A stretch of 64,000 nt of DNA from Fluoribacter dumoffii NY 23. GTDB taxonomy: Bacteria; Pseudomonadota; Gammaproteobacteria; Legionellales; Legionellaceae. The position numbers and the translations under genes were made by a program. A model generated the notes under the pieces. That model searched no databases, was not told the DNA's origin, and saw only the letters and a list, made by a program, of their open reading frames with translations. The DNA lies in the NCBI RefSeq assembly GCF_000236165.1, contig NZ_CM001373.1, positions 3,123,194-3,187,193 of the forward strand, given 5' to 3'. Numbering within the stretch: the first letter of the stretch is position 1; each line of letters starts with the position of its first letter. This document shows positions 26,716 through 36,156 of the stretch, piece after piece.

Positions 26716-26902
26716 TCTGTAAAACAAACCGCGCGCCGCAATAAGGACAAACTTCTATCCCGGTTTTTTCAATAGGCAAATATACCTTGGGATGTGCATT
26801 CCATAATACCATATCCTTTGTTGGACAACTCAAAGGTAATTCGTTACGATGGACTACATAATTTTTGTCTGTACATGCTGGTTCTTTTTTAGCTTCTAAC
26901 AT
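26708..26902 (-). CDS. Small zinc-finger protein (zf-CHCC type)
   Basis: This 64-residue protein has Cys26 in LSCPTKDMVLWNAHPKVYLP, His37, and CPYCGARF (Cys52, Cys55), the CHCC zinc site found in small bacterial proteins and in the mitochondrial complex I subunit NDUFS6. Its role is unknown. It overlaps both neighbours (miaA by 14 bp, the heptosyltransferase-like gene by 8 bp), which makes it a genuine operon member rather than a chance frame. Confidence 0.85.
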   Translation of the reverse strand: MLEAKKEPACTDKNYVVHRNELPLSCPTKDMVLWNAHPKVYLPIEKTGIEVCPYCGARFVLQND

Positions 26903-27857
26903 GATGCTCCTTTAAAACGTGTTTGCTAGGATTATCTAATATTTCCCCGATTTTCGCTATAATCTCATCACGAAAACCCTCATTTTGTGGATCATAATAA
27001 TAAGCATCCTCCCAATGTCTAAGCCAGGTTAATTGACGTTTTGCCAATTGCCGGGTCGCAGCAACCCCTTTGTCACGCATTAGGGAATAATCCAAATCAC
27101 CATGTAAATACTCAAGTGCCTGTCTATACCCTACACAACGCATTGCCGGCAGGTTCATGGTTAAATCCCATTTTTGCTGTAAACGGTTCACTTCTTCAAT
27201 AAAACCTGCAGCCAACATATGATCAAAACGTTGGGCAATTCGTTCATGCAACCAAGCTCTGTGTTCCGGAAAAAGAATAAAATTTATAAAATGATAATCA
27301 CTTTTTTTATTTTCTTGAACAAGAAAAGAGGTGCGGGTTTTTCCCGTCAAATAATAGATTTCTAATGCTCTTTGAATTCGTTGTGCATCATGAGCATGAA
27401 TACGCCCGGCAGAGACAGGATCAATATCTTGCAATTTTTGATGGAGGGCAGGCCAACCATATAAAGAAGCTTCTTCTTCTATTTGCTGACGTATCATGGG
27501 ATCCGCCTCTGGCAAAGTAGATAACCCTTTTTGCAGAGCATTAAAATACATCATCGTTCCCCCGACAAGAAGTGGGACCTTGCCTTTTTTGCTTATCTCA
27601 TCACATAAGGATAATGCATCAGTGCAAAATTGAGCTGCGGAGTAAGATTCAACAGGATTTTTGATATCAATTAAATGATGGGGGGCTCTATGCAATTCCT
27701 GGAGGGTTGGTTTGGCAGTCCCAATATCCATATCTTTATAAATCATTGCCGAATCAACACTGATTATTTCAAAAGGATAACGTGTCACCAATTCACAAGC
27801 CAAAGCCGTTTTCCCTGAGGCAGTAGGTCCCATCAAACAAAAAATTAATTTACCCAT
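26889..27857 (-). CDS. miaA: tRNA dimethylallyltransferase
   Basis: MiaA adds a dimethylallyl group to A37 of tRNAs that read UNN codons. The 322 residues begin with the P-loop GPTASGKT at 10-17, followed by SVDSAMIYKDMDIGTAKP and the substrate-channel segments VGGTMMY and RIQRALEIYYLTGK. Length agrees with the family. It follows mutL, the classical amiB-mutL-miaA order. hfq, which comes next in many gammaproteobacteria, is absent here. Confidence 0.97.
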   Translation of the reverse strand: MGKLIFCLMGPTASGKTALACELVTRYPFEIISVDSAMIYKDMDIGTAKPTLQELHRAPHHLIDIKNPVESYSAAQFCTDALSLCDEISKKGKVPLLVGGTMMYFNALQKGLSTLPEADPMIRQQIEEEASLYGWPALHQKLQDIDPVSAGRIHAHDAQRIQRALEIYYLTGKTRTSFLVQENKKSDYHFINFILFPEHRAWLHERIAQRFDHMLAAGFIEEVNRLQQKWDLTMNLPAMRCVGYRQALEYLHGDLDYSLMRDKGVAATRQLAKRQLTWLRHWEDAYYYDPQNEGFRDEIIAKIGEILDNPSKHVLKEHHVRS

Positions 27858-27908
27858 TCATCATCTCAATTTAAAAAACGCACGCGAAGGCCTGACAATA
27901 GCTTTTTC

Positions 27909-29558
27909 TCAGGCATGTAGTAATTTCCTGCATTCTTCATTAGTTAATTCTTTAAGTAATCCGGTGTGCCTATTCTTTTCTTTATATAGTCTAAGCAATA
28001 ACTCATTTAATTCCACTTTCTCCTCAATATTTAAATGGTGAAGATCAAAAGTTTGTGATTGATTCAGTAACTCGAGTAATTGATGCTGCTGGACTACTTC
28101 ACAATCAGCAATAGAATTCAAAAATAATCGTAAGTTCAAATATGGCAGACACAGAGGGATACTATGAATAAATGCTTCATGTTCCCCTACCCACTCAAGA
28201 TTAATTCCTAATAGCATAAGCCAGTGCTGTAACTTGCTCGCATTGTCTTGGAGTTTAGGCGGTAAAGAATAACGAATTGGAACTAATAAAGGTCTGCTTG
28301 CCAAAGGTAAACTCGCTTGGCCGAGTTGTTCCCTGATCCAATATTGGTAGAGAGCAACCAGGTCCACAACACATGGTTCTTGCAAGATGAATACCAAAAC
28401 ATATCGATTGTTTAAAATAACCCAGGATAGATTGCTTTTCTGGTTATCAATACCTTTGCTTATCTCAGCGAGTTGGTGGGGGTAAGGCTCGTAAATATCT
28501 GGGGCTATATTTTGACTTGGCTGCTCAAATAACTTATAGGATACTTCTTCCGACACATTATTTTTTGATTTTAGTGCAGAAAGCAATTGAGAAGTAAAAA
28601 AGTTAAAAACCAATCGCGGTTGCTGAAAACGTACCTCATGTTTGGTGGGATGCACATTTACATCCACTTCTGCAGGGTTCATTGTCAAGTACAACACACA
28701 AGCAGGAAAACGCCCAGGGTGTAGCAAGCCATCATAAGCCTGCTTCAATGCCTGGTTAATCAACTTATCTTTTACCATGCGCTGGTTGATATATACCCAT
28801 AATCGATCATTTTGGCTGCGTTGAAAATTAGAACCACTTATCCATCCACAAAGTGTCATTGCCTCATGTTCCACGTCAAGATAAATGGCCTCTTTAACAA
28901 AAGCGCTTCCTAAGATTCGAGTTATTCGAGTTAAGCGGGTTTGTTCGCTGGTTACTGCAGGTAATGATAAAACCTGTTTGCCATTATGTTTTAGAGTCAG
29001 GGCAATCCCAGGAGCGCTTAAAGCAAAACGTTTCACTACCGTTTCTATTGCTTGAAATTCAAGTTTTTCACTTTTTAGAAACCGTTTTCGGACCGGGGCA
29101 TTAAAAAATAAATCAACAACATCCACTGTTGTCCCCACACTACGAGCACAGGGAGAAACCGAACGTTCCGTTCCCTGCACCCGCAGCATCATTGCCGTCT
29201 CCTGGTGTTCCGTCTTCGAACTAATCGCAACTTTTGCTACCGAAGCAATACTCGCCAACGCTTCCCCACGAAAACCCATGCTGTCAATTGCATATAAATC
29301 TTCAAGCCTAGTAATTTTACTGGTGGCATGTGCGGCAATTGCTAAAGGCAGATCTTCGGCCACGATCCCTATTCCATTATCAATGACTTTAATTTGATTC
29401 AGACCACCATAACCGATTTCAATCGTAATCGTATCAGCGCCTGCATCAAAAGAATTTTCCAATAGTTCTTTAACTACTGATGCCGGTCGCTCTATTACTT
29501 CGCCCGCAGCAATTTGATTTGCAATAAGAGGCGGTAATTGATGAATTCTTATGCCCAT
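27909..29558 (-). CDS. mutL: DNA mismatch repair protein MutL
   Basis: MutL links mismatch recognition by MutS to strand removal. The N-terminal GHKL ATPase domain is clear: ELLENSFDAGAD (motif I), DNGIGI (motif II), GFRGEALASI and later the NVHPTKHEVRF segment that ends the ATPase half. The C-terminal dimerisation half starts around residue 360. The protein has 549 residues, shorter than E. coli MutL (615) mainly in the linker. No DQHAxxERxxYE endonuclease motif is visible. It overlaps the amidase gene by 10 bp. Confidence 0.97.
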   Translation of the reverse strand: MGIRIHQLPPLIANQIAAGEVIERPASVVKELLENSFDAGADTITIEIGYGGLNQIKVIDNGIGIVAEDLPLAIAAHATSKITRLEDLYAIDSMGFRGEALASIASVAKVAISSKTEHQETAMMLRVQGTERSVSPCARSVGTTVDVVDLFFNAPVRKRFLKSEKLEFQAIETVVKRFALSAPGIALTLKHNGKQVLSLPAVTSEQTRLTRITRILGSAFVKEAIYLDVEHEAMTLCGWISGSNFQRSQNDRLWVYINQRMVKDKLINQALKQAYDGLLHPGRFPACVLYLTMNPAEVDVNVHPTKHEVRFQQPRLVFNFFTSQLLSALKSKNNVSEEVSYKLFEQPSQNIAPDIYEPYPHQLAEISKGIDNQKSNLSWVILNNRYVLVFILQEPCVVDLVALYQYWIREQLGQASLPLASRPLLVPIRYSLPPKLQDNASKLQHWLMLLGINLEWVGEHEAFIHSIPLCLPYLNLRLFLNSIADCEVVQQHQLLELLNQSQTFDLHHLNIEEKVELNELLLRLYKEKNRHTGLLKELTNEECRKLLHA

Positions 29559-30994
29559 GCCGGAGGTATCACCAATTTTTGTCCCGGCTTAAGCCGGGTA
29601 ATGCCGCGTAAATGATTCGTGGATTGGAGTGCTGCAACTGAAACACGATAGCGGGCAGCTATAGCAGGCAGTGTTTCCCCAGCTCGCACGTAATGTATAT
29701 TATTGGTAGTCATGGCCTCGATACGTGACCCATGAGGGGGATTCTCCCAGAAATACCCTTTAATGCCCTGAAAAATTGCCTGGCTCAAGCGGGACTGATA
29801 AGCAGGGTTGGTTAAATTTCGCTCTTCTACAGGATTGGAAATAAAACCAGTTTCCACCAAAATTGAGGGAATATCGGCAGATTTCAAAACTACAAATCCG
29901 GCTTGCTCCACTTTGTTATTATGTAAATTGGTAAAGTTTCCGAGTTGATTGAGTACCCGTCCCCCCATTTGCAATCCGGAGTTAATCGTAGCCGTTTGGG
30001 ACAAATCAATAAGAACCGAACGCACAACTCCATTCTGATCATCCAAATCGCCTAAATTAACACCACCTAATTCGGAATAGTTTTCTTTTTCCGCAAGCCA
30101 ACGCGCCGCTTCACTAGTTGCACCACGTTGTGATAAAGCAAAAACTGACGCCCCATTGGAATGAGGATTATTAAATGCATCCGCATGGATGGCCACAAAA
30201 ACATCCCCATTGTATTTTCGAGCAATATCCAGGCGTTGTCTCAGACCCACATAATAATCTCCGGAGCGGGTTAATACCGCTCGCATCCCCGGCTGCCTGT
30301 CAATTAATTGTTTCAGCTTTAAGGTAATTGCCAATACCACATCTTTTTCGCGACTGTTTCTTGGACCGCGGGCACCAGGATCTTTACCTCCATGGCCTGC
30401 ATCCAGAACAACAATAACATCACGCAAGTTCGAAGGTTTATTGCTAATTTTAACGGGTTGTTGATGGGCTAAAATAGGGCGTGTTGCCTGTTTTGCCTCG
30501 ACTTTTACCGGCACCATTTGTTGGGATTTCTTTATTGTGGGGGTATTGAATTTTTTTGCTGCTAATGGCACCGGTTTTGGTGAAATAGATGCTGCTGCGG
30601 GTGGCACAAGCCCATTATGCAGCAAATCAACACGCACCCCTCCAAACGCCCCATTGGGTTTCCAGGGAGACGATCTTAATTGTACTTTTTGGTTGACCTC
30701 GAAAACCAGTCTCAATGTTCTTGGCTCAGAATGTCCACTGCGAACTTGTTTTATTAATCCATTAATTAGTCCTAATTGGTTTAAATCAACAGCCAATTGT
30801 GTTTCTTTTAAGTCCAGTACCACTCGTTCAGGATTACTCAAAAAAAATACCTTATGGGTGAATGGCCCATTAAGGGTGAAAAAGAGTGAGATTTGATTTC
30901 CTTGTTGTTTTACTACAATAGAATTCAACTGAGCACTATACGATGCAATGGAGCAGAAACACATTACAATAAAACAGCATAAGCGAACCATCAT
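29549..30994 (-). CDS. N-acetylmuramoyl-L-alanine amidase (AmiB/AmiC type) with LysM
   Basis: This exported enzyme cuts peptide stems from peptidoglycan during cell separation. The 481 residues hold a signal peptide (about 1-20), an AMIN domain (about 24-126) that guides septal placement, a Pro/Lys-rich linker, an Amidase_3 domain with zinc ligands His201 (DAGHGGKDPG), Glu216 and the later IHADAF and VETGF segments, and a C-terminal LysM domain (about 433-478). The domain order is that of AmiB in gammaproteobacteria. It overlaps tsaE by 4 bp and mutL by 10 bp. Confidence 0.95.
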   Translation of the reverse strand: MMVRLCCFIVMCFCSIASYSAQLNSIVVKQQGNQISLFFTLNGPFTHKVFFLSNPERVVLDLKETQLAVDLNQLGLINGLIKQVRSGHSEPRTLRLVFEVNQKVQLRSSPWKPNGAFGGVRVDLLHNGLVPPAAASISPKPVPLAAKKFNTPTIKKSQQMVPVKVEAKQATRPILAHQQPVKISNKPSNLRDVIVVLDAGHGGKDPGARGPRNSREKDVVLAITLKLKQLIDRQPGMRAVLTRSGDYYVGLRQRLDIARKYNGDVFVAIHADAFNNPHSNGASVFALSQRGATSEAARWLAEKENYSELGGVNLGDLDDQNGVVRSVLIDLSQTATINSGLQMGGRVLNQLGNFTNLHNNKVEQAGFVVLKSADIPSILVETGFISNPVEERNLTNPAYQSRLSQAIFQGIKGYFWENPPHGSRIEAMTTNNIHYVRAGETLPAIAARYRVSVAALQSTNHLRGITRLKPGQKLVIPPAWA

Positions 30995-31482
30995 GTTTTA
31001 CCTGCCAGGCGAGCCAAAATTCTGTTACCCGCTGCACTCAATGCCGTAATTTGCATTTCACGTCCAGCCCCTTTAATACTTAACTTAAAACTTATATCTA
31101 CATTCGGCAATGTTTTACCTGCATTTTCAGGCCATTCAATACAACAAATGCTCTCCTGGGTAAAATAATCCCGGAATCCAAGGTATTCCAGTTCTTCTTC
31201 ATGATGTATGCGGTAGAGATCGAAATGATGTATTGTTAGATGGTTGCAGGTATAACTTTCTACCAGTGAAAACGTAGGGCTTTTAATAGCAGATTGGACA
31301 CCCAGCGCTCTAAGCATGGCACGAATAAGCGTAGTTTTCCCTGCGCCCAAATCACCACTCAAAGTAATGACCAGGGAAGGATGAAGACACGCAGCCAATA
31401 GAGTGGCGAATTGTTCGCTTGCTGCCTCATCGGCTAAATCTAGAGTGAGTACTGTCTGCTGTGATTGGCTCTTTATCATCAT
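30991..31482 (-). CDS. tsaE: tRNA threonylcarbamoyladenosine biosynthesis ATPase TsaE
   Basis: TsaE is the ATPase that works with TsaB and TsaD to make t6A37 in tRNAs reading ANN codons. The 163 residues contain Walker A GDLGAGKT at 43-50, a SPTF switch-like segment and the HFDLYR motif. Length matches the family. It overlaps the upstream nnrD/nnrE gene and the downstream amidase gene by 4 bp each, so the cluster is tightly coupled. Confidence 0.95.
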   Translation of the reverse strand: MMIKSQSQQTVLTLDLADEAASEQFATLLAACLHPSLVITLSGDLGAGKTTLIRAMLRALGVQSAIKSPTFSLVESYTCNHLTIHHFDLYRIHHEEELEYLGFRDYFTQESICCIEWPENAGKTLPNVDISFKLSIKGAGREMQITALSAAGNRILARLAGKT

Positions 31483-32957
31483 TCAGGATAATTTAATATA
31501 TGAGGTAACACGTCTAATAGGTCACTGGCTAATAATCCAGCGCCCCCCAGTTTTTCCGCGATTTGATCTCCAGCAACCGCATGTGCCCAAACACCGCATT
31601 GCGCCGCATCAGCTAAAGAAAAGCCTTGGGCACAAAGTCCTGCAATAATACCGCTTAATACATCCCCCATGCCAGCACTAGCCATAGCCGGATTGCCTCG
31701 AGAGCACACAAAGGTATCGTGTTCGGGGGTTTGAATCACCGTCCCTGCACCTTTCATCACCACAACTCCACCATATTGCTGTTGAATATTTGCAGCTGCT
31801 TTATATCTATCTTTCTGAATCAGATCAGTGGAGCAAGAGAGAAGACATGCCGCTTCTCCAGGATGCGGAGTTAAAATCCAGTTATCATCCAATTGGGCGT
31901 GCGCTGACAATAATCTTAATGCTGAGGCATCAATAACCATGGGTAATTGCGAGGTTATCGCCGCGAAAAATAGACTAACTGCCCAGTCGCTTTCCCCAAG
32001 TCCTGGGCCAATTATACAAACTGTAGCCCGTGCCAGGAAAGGCATTAAATCCTTAGCATTTTTTACTCCGCTCACCATAGCCTCTGGAACTAATGATAAG
32101 GCGCTCTTTGCATGTTCAGGCCAAGTTGCAACAGTTACTGCACCCGCTCCTGCCCGCATTGCAGCTTTTGCCGCCAAACTGACGGCTCCCGGCATGCCTG
32201 GACCGCCTCCAATTACCAGAACATGACCATAGTTTCCTTTGTGTGAATTTTTTTTACGCCGAGCAAGCGGTAAGGATAAAGCTGCCGGGCTTAAAAGGCA
32301 TGCTGCAGGAGTAAGCGCGGAGACACATGCATCAAGTTGTAACGAACAACAATGGATGGTGCCACAATAATCAGGACCGTCAGCGGTATACATACCCGCC
32401 TTCTGTGCGATGAAGGTTAGTGTGGTATTGGCTTTAACACAAAAATTTTGCACCTCCCCGGTATCGGCATTAAGACCCGAGGGAATGTCCAAAGCAACAA
32501 CCGGTAGACCACTCGCATTTATCTGATGGATTGCCGAGGCAATAACTCCGTGCACTGGTCCTTTCAGACCAATCCCTAAAAGGGCGTCAATAATTAATTC
32601 TGCTTCACTGTCTAAAGGTTCATCGGCCGCTTGGCACTCAACTCCAGCATTTATCGCCATTAAGGCGGCATGCTGCGCTGCCAAGGGAAGGTCAGAGACT
32701 GCTTTGCACTGATAAATGGTAACGAATAAGCCATGCTCATGGGCAAGACGCGCCACGACATATCCATCTCCAGCATTATTCCCTGCGCCACAATAGACAG
32801 CGAGATATCGAATATGCGGATACAGTTTTAAAATAAGAGAAAAAGCCTCAGAACCCGCTCTCGACATGAGTTCATTTTCATCTAATTGATACAAAGAGGC
32901 TGCTTGTTGTTCACATGCTCTAATTTGTTCACAACGATACAGGGAATGTGCTGACAT
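31479..32957 (-). CDS. nnrD: Bifunctional NAD(P)H-hydrate epimerase / ADP-dependent dehydratase
   Basis: This fused protein repairs hydrated NAD(P)H. The N-terminal YjeF domain (NnrE activity) has the GAGNNAGDGYV loop and interconverts the epimers. The C-terminal ribokinase-like domain (NnrD activity) has VIGGGPGMPGA and GMGDVLSGIIAG and removes water using a nucleotide. I start at the ATG 32957, preceded by AAGGTG, rather than at the GTG at 32993, giving 492 residues. It heads the run into tsaE, amidase, mutL and miaA. Confidence 0.93.
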   Translation of the reverse strand: MSAHSLYRCEQIRACEQQAASLYQLDENELMSRAGSEAFSLILKLYPHIRYLAVYCGAGNNAGDGYVVARLAHEHGLFVTIYQCKAVSDLPLAAQHAALMAINAGVECQAADEPLDSEAELIIDALLGIGLKGPVHGVIASAIHQINASGLPVVALDIPSGLNADTGEVQNFCVKANTTLTFIAQKAGMYTADGPDYCGTIHCCSLQLDACVSALTPAACLLSPAALSLPLARRKKNSHKGNYGHVLVIGGGPGMPGAVSLAAKAAMRAGAGAVTVATWPEHAKSALSLVPEAMVSGVKNAKDLMPFLARATVCIIGPGLGESDWAVSLFFAAITSQLPMVIDASALRLLSAHAQLDDNWILTPHPGEAACLLSCSTDLIQKDRYKAAANIQQQYGGVVVMKGAGTVIQTPEHDTFVCSRGNPAMASAGMGDVLSGIIAGLCAQGFSLADAAQCGVWAHAVAGDQIAEKLGGAGLLASDLLDVLPHILNYPE

Positions 32958-33021
32958 AGTCACCTTGTGCTCCAAATCTGCTATTTCGAACACTTTTCTT
33001 ATGTAGACCGGATCCAGGAAA

Positions 33022-33050
33022 ACAAAACCGGGGCTAAAAAGCCCCCGGGT
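33022..33050 (-). terminator. Intrinsic terminator after sspB
   Basis: Read on the minus strand, ACCCGGGGGC and GCCCCGGT pair around a TTTTTA loop, with one bulged base, and are followed by TTTGTTTT. It ends the petABC-sspAB transcript about 30 bp after the sspB stop. Confidence 0.75.
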
Positions 33051-33081
33051 TGCGGCTCACCTTCACCCAGCCTACTTCCAT

Positions 33082-33492
33082 TTACTTGACTAATTTTAAA
33101 GAAGGCTTGCTTTTGGAAGCCGCAGGACCATCCGATTCCGACCCACTACCAGAAGATGCTGGAGGTGGCTCTTCTTCATCTTCTATGGCAAAAGCAATAC
33201 CTCTTCCATTTTCTTTCGCATAAATTTCTAATACAGCCGCTGGGGGAACAAAAATTTGTTCCGTTTTCCCTGAAAAACGAGCAGTAAAAATAATCCTGTC
33301 GTTTTCCAATAGGAGGCCGCGAGTTGCTGCAGGAGAAATGTTTAATACAATACGCTCCTGGTTAACATGCTCTGTCGGAACCTGGACACCCGAATATGCA
33401 GCATTAACCAAGATATAAGGTGTTAATTCGTTATCTACAATCCAATCGTAGGCAGCACGAATTAGATAAGGTTTATTCGATGTCATTGTCAT
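33082..33492 (-). CDS. sspB: ClpXP protease specificity-enhancing factor SspB
   Basis: SspB delivers ssrA-tagged peptides to ClpXP. The 136 residues hold the family N-terminus (SNKPYLIRAAYDWIVDN), the folded tag-binding domain to about residue 105, a disordered acidic and Ser-rich linker, and a C-terminal SLKLVK that fits the ClpX-binding tail motif of SspB. It follows sspA by 5 bp, as is usual. The ATG at 33492 or the one at 33486 could be used. Confidence 0.95.
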   Translation of the reverse strand: MTMTSNKPYLIRAAYDWIVDNELTPYILVNAAYSGVQVPTEHVNQERIVLNISPAATRGLLLENDRIIFTARFSGKTEQIFVPPAAVLEIYAKENGRGIAFAIEDEEEPPPASSGSGSESDGPAASKSKPSLKLVK

Positions 33493-33497
33493 AATAT

Positions 33498-34118
33498 TTA
33501 TGCCGCTCTCAGTTGGCGCTCAGCATCAGTCAAACTTGCTTGAAACGAATCACGTTTAAACAAACGCTGCATGTAAGCGATTATTCCTTTAAACTCTGGG
33601 GTAATTTCAATTCCCAATCGGGGCAAGCGCCACAATAAAGGTGCTAATGCACAATCCAATAGAGAAAATTCATCACTTAAAAAATAGGGCTTATCTGCAA
33701 ATACGGGATCAAGCGCTGTTAAGCTTTCAAATAAATTTGCTCTGGCCTGCTCTGCATTATCATCCCTTAAAATCCGATTCATTAAATAATACCAATCATG
33801 TTCTATCCTGTGCATCATTTTTCGTGTCTCGGCACGGGCAACAGGATATACAGGTAATAAGGGGGGATGAGGAAAACGCTCATCTAAATATTCCATGATA
33901 ATACGTGGCTCATAAAGCACCAATTCTCTATCAATTAAAGTGGGAACAGTTCCATAGGGGTTCACTGATAAAAGATCAGCGCTTGGCTCAGCCTGTCTGG
34001 CAGCAAGAATTTCTACATTCACCCCTTTTTCAGCCAACACAATTCGAACCTGGTGGCTGTAGACATCATCTGTATCCGAAAATAAAGACATTATAGTGCG
34101 CTTCGCAACAATTGCCAT
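33498..34118 (-). CDS. sspA: Stringent starvation protein A
   Basis: SspA is an RNA-polymerase-associated protein with a glutathione S-transferase fold. The 206 residues begin MAIVAKRTIMSLFS, then DVYSHQVRIVLAEKGV, typical of SspA, and a C-terminal helical GST domain. The start at 34118 has AGGAG 6 bases upstream; the open frame extends two codons to a TTG that I do not use. It comes after petABC, the common pet-sspAB arrangement. Confidence 0.95.
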   Translation of the reverse strand: MAIVAKRTIMSLFSDTDDVYSHQVRIVLAEKGVNVEILAARQAEPSADLLSVNPYGTVPTLIDRELVLYEPRIIMEYLDERFPHPPLLPVYPVARAETRKMMHRIEHDWYYLMNRILRDDNAEQARANLFESLTALDPVFADKPYFLSDEFSLLDCALAPLLWRLPRLGIEITPEFKGIIAYMQRLFKRDSFQASLTDAERQLRAA

Positions 34119-34207
34119 GAGCAACTCCTATTTAATTCATCAAAACCTTCTAAAAGGTAAAGTTCACAAACAAAACCCGCACTTTACCACATTTTTGCCT
34201 TTTTGGG

Positions 34208-34885
34208 TTACTTTCCGCCGATTTTTCGCCAATAAACCGTTTTTAAACCCAGAACAAGAAAAAACAAAACCAATAAAAAACCAACTACAAAAAATCCCAT
34301 ATGCAGACGTAGGGGCTGCTCTGGTTCACTAACATATGCAAGAAAAGCTACCAGATCGTGTAAATGGGTCTCAAATTTTCCCTGGGGCAGTTCATGACTC
34401 AAGGTTTCAAGAATATTAGGCATAGCCACATCAGGAACCAGCCGGTTATTCGTTCCAAAGGGTCTGGCATCATCCCTATAAAACCCATTTAAGTAACTGT
34501 AAAGCCATTGAGTTCCTTTTTCCCGAGCAACGAGAGATAAATCCGGGGGCACAATTCCAAACCATTGTTTTGCATCTTCGGGGGGCAAAGCAATGCGAAT
34601 GGGATCATTTATTGTTGCTTGAGTAAAAATTAAATTATTTTTTAACAAATCTTCATTTATTCGCCCATCAAACTGAGTCAACCCCAAACCTTTGGCCATT
34701 TGATTATAGCGTAAATATTTTAAAGAATGGCAGCCAGAACAATAATTCATAAATAGTTTGGCGCCTCTTTGCAAACTTTCCCTATCTTGGATGTTGTCCT
34801 TTAAAGGATGCGCCAGAACAATTGAATTGATAAGCAAAGCCGCCATCAATGCCAACACGTAAACAATACATGTTTTCCTAGGCAT
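34208..34885 (-). CDS. petC: Ubiquinol-cytochrome c reductase, cytochrome c1
   Basis: Cytochrome c1 carries electrons from the Rieske protein to a soluble cytochrome c in the bc1 complex. The 225 residues have a signal peptide (about 1-25), haem attachment CSGCH at 49-53, a likely axial methionine in the VPDVAMPN segment, and a C-terminal membrane anchor (about 198-218). It overlaps petB by one base (34885), which means translational coupling is likely. Confidence 0.96.
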   Translation of the reverse strand: MPRKTCIVYVLALMAALLINSIVLAHPLKDNIQDRESLQRGAKLFMNYCSGCHSLKYLRYNQMAKGLGLTQFDGRINEDLLKNNLIFTQATINDPIRIALPPEDAKQWFGIVPPDLSLVAREKGTQWLYSYLNGFYRDDARPFGTNNRLVPDVAMPNILETLSHELPQGKFETHLHDLVAFLAYVSEPEQPLRLHMGFFVVGFLLVLFFLVLGLKTVYWRKIGGK

Positions 34886-36099
34886 TATTGCCCTCCAATA
34901 CGTGCAGGCAAGATATGGGTTGATTCAAAACGCGTATAAAAAGGCATCAATAAGAAATAGGCAAAATATAATCCGGTGCTGACGCGGGCCATAAATAAAC
35001 GTGTAGGAGTTACAGGGATGGTTCCCAAATAGCCTAACAAAATAAACGCACCCACACCTAAAAATAACATCATTCGGGAATAGTTACCTTTATAGCGCAT
35101 CGAACGAACTGGACTGCGATCAAGCCAAGGTAAAAAGAAAAGCACTACTATAGCCATTCCCATACACATTACACCCATTAATTTATCCGGGATGGCCCGC
35201 AAAATGGCATAAAATGGCGACATATACCACATGGGCGCAATATGATCCGGCGTGATTAAAGGATTTGCTGGAGCAAAGTTATTATGTTCCAAAAAGTACC
35301 CTCCCATTTCAGGAGCGAAAAATACCACGGCAAAAAACAGGATGAGGAAAGCTACTACCATCACTAAATCTTTAATTATGTAATAGGGATGGAAGGGAAT
35401 TTTATCTATGGGCTTACCATTGGCATCCACTTCATTTTTTATGTCGATCCCCTCGGGATTATTTGACCCCACTTTATGCAAGGCAACAACGTGCAAATAG
35501 ACCAGCAAAAAGAGTAAGAAAGGGAATGCAATCACATGCAAAGCAAAAAAACGTTGCAATGTCGCATTGCCCACCGTGTAATCGCCTCTTAACCAAACAA
35601 CCAAGCTTTTGCCGATATAAGGAATTGCACTGAGTAACGAAGTAATTACTTCAGCTCCCCAGTAAGACATTTGTCCCCACGGCAATAAATAACCAAAAAA
35701 GGCCCCCGCCAGCAACAAGACATAGAGAAACATTCCCAAAAGCCACACCAATTCTCTGGGTTTTTGGTATGAGCCATACAATAAGCCACGAAACATGTGC
35801 AGATAGATAACAATAAAAAAAGCGGAAGCTCCAGTCGAATGCAGGTAACGGAATAACCAACCAAAATTTACATCCCGCATGATGTATTCTACGGAAGAGA
35901 ATGCCTGCTCAGCACTTGGGGTATAAAACATGGTTAACCACAAGCCGCTAACGAATTGATTTAACAAAACCACCAATGCCAGTGATCCAAAAAAGTAAAA
36001 AAAATTTAAATTTTTGGGAAGATAATAAGCACTGAAATAATTTTTCAAAGTGCTCTTCAGCGGAAAACGCTCGTCGAGCCAATTAAGAAGTCTATTCAT
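34885..36099 (-). CDS. petB: Ubiquinol-cytochrome c reductase, cytochrome b
   Basis: Cytochrome b is the membrane core of the bc1 complex and holds the two b haems and both quinone sites. The 404 residues have about eight or nine membrane segments. The haem-binding histidines lie in the RYLHSTGASAFF and FFALHVIAFPF helices, and the Qo-site motif is present as NPLITPDHIAP (a PEW-like loop variant is not obvious). It sits between petA and petC. Confidence 0.96.
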   Translation of the reverse strand: MNRLLNWLDERFPLKSTLKNYFSAYYLPKNLNFFYFFGSLALVVLLNQFVSGLWLTMFYTPSAEQAFSSVEYIMRDVNFGWLFRYLHSTGASAFFIVIYLHMFRGLLYGSYQKPRELVWLLGMFLYVLLLAGAFFGYLLPWGQMSYWGAEVITSLLSAIPYIGKSLVVWLRGDYTVGNATLQRFFALHVIAFPFLLFLLVYLHVVALHKVGSNNPEGIDIKNEVDANGKPIDKIPFHPYYIIKDLVMVVAFLILFFAVVFFAPEMGGYFLEHNNFAPANPLITPDHIAPMWYMSPFYAILRAIPDKLMGVMCMGMAIVVLFFLPWLDRSPVRSMRYKGNYSRMMLFLGVGAFILLGYLGTIPVTPTRLFMARVSTGLYFAYFLLMPFYTRFESTHILPARIGGQ

Positions 36100-36156
36100 T
36101 AAATCCAGCCCTTTCTAGTAGCAATTGTAATTGTAGCCTGGGTGCAGACATGGAAT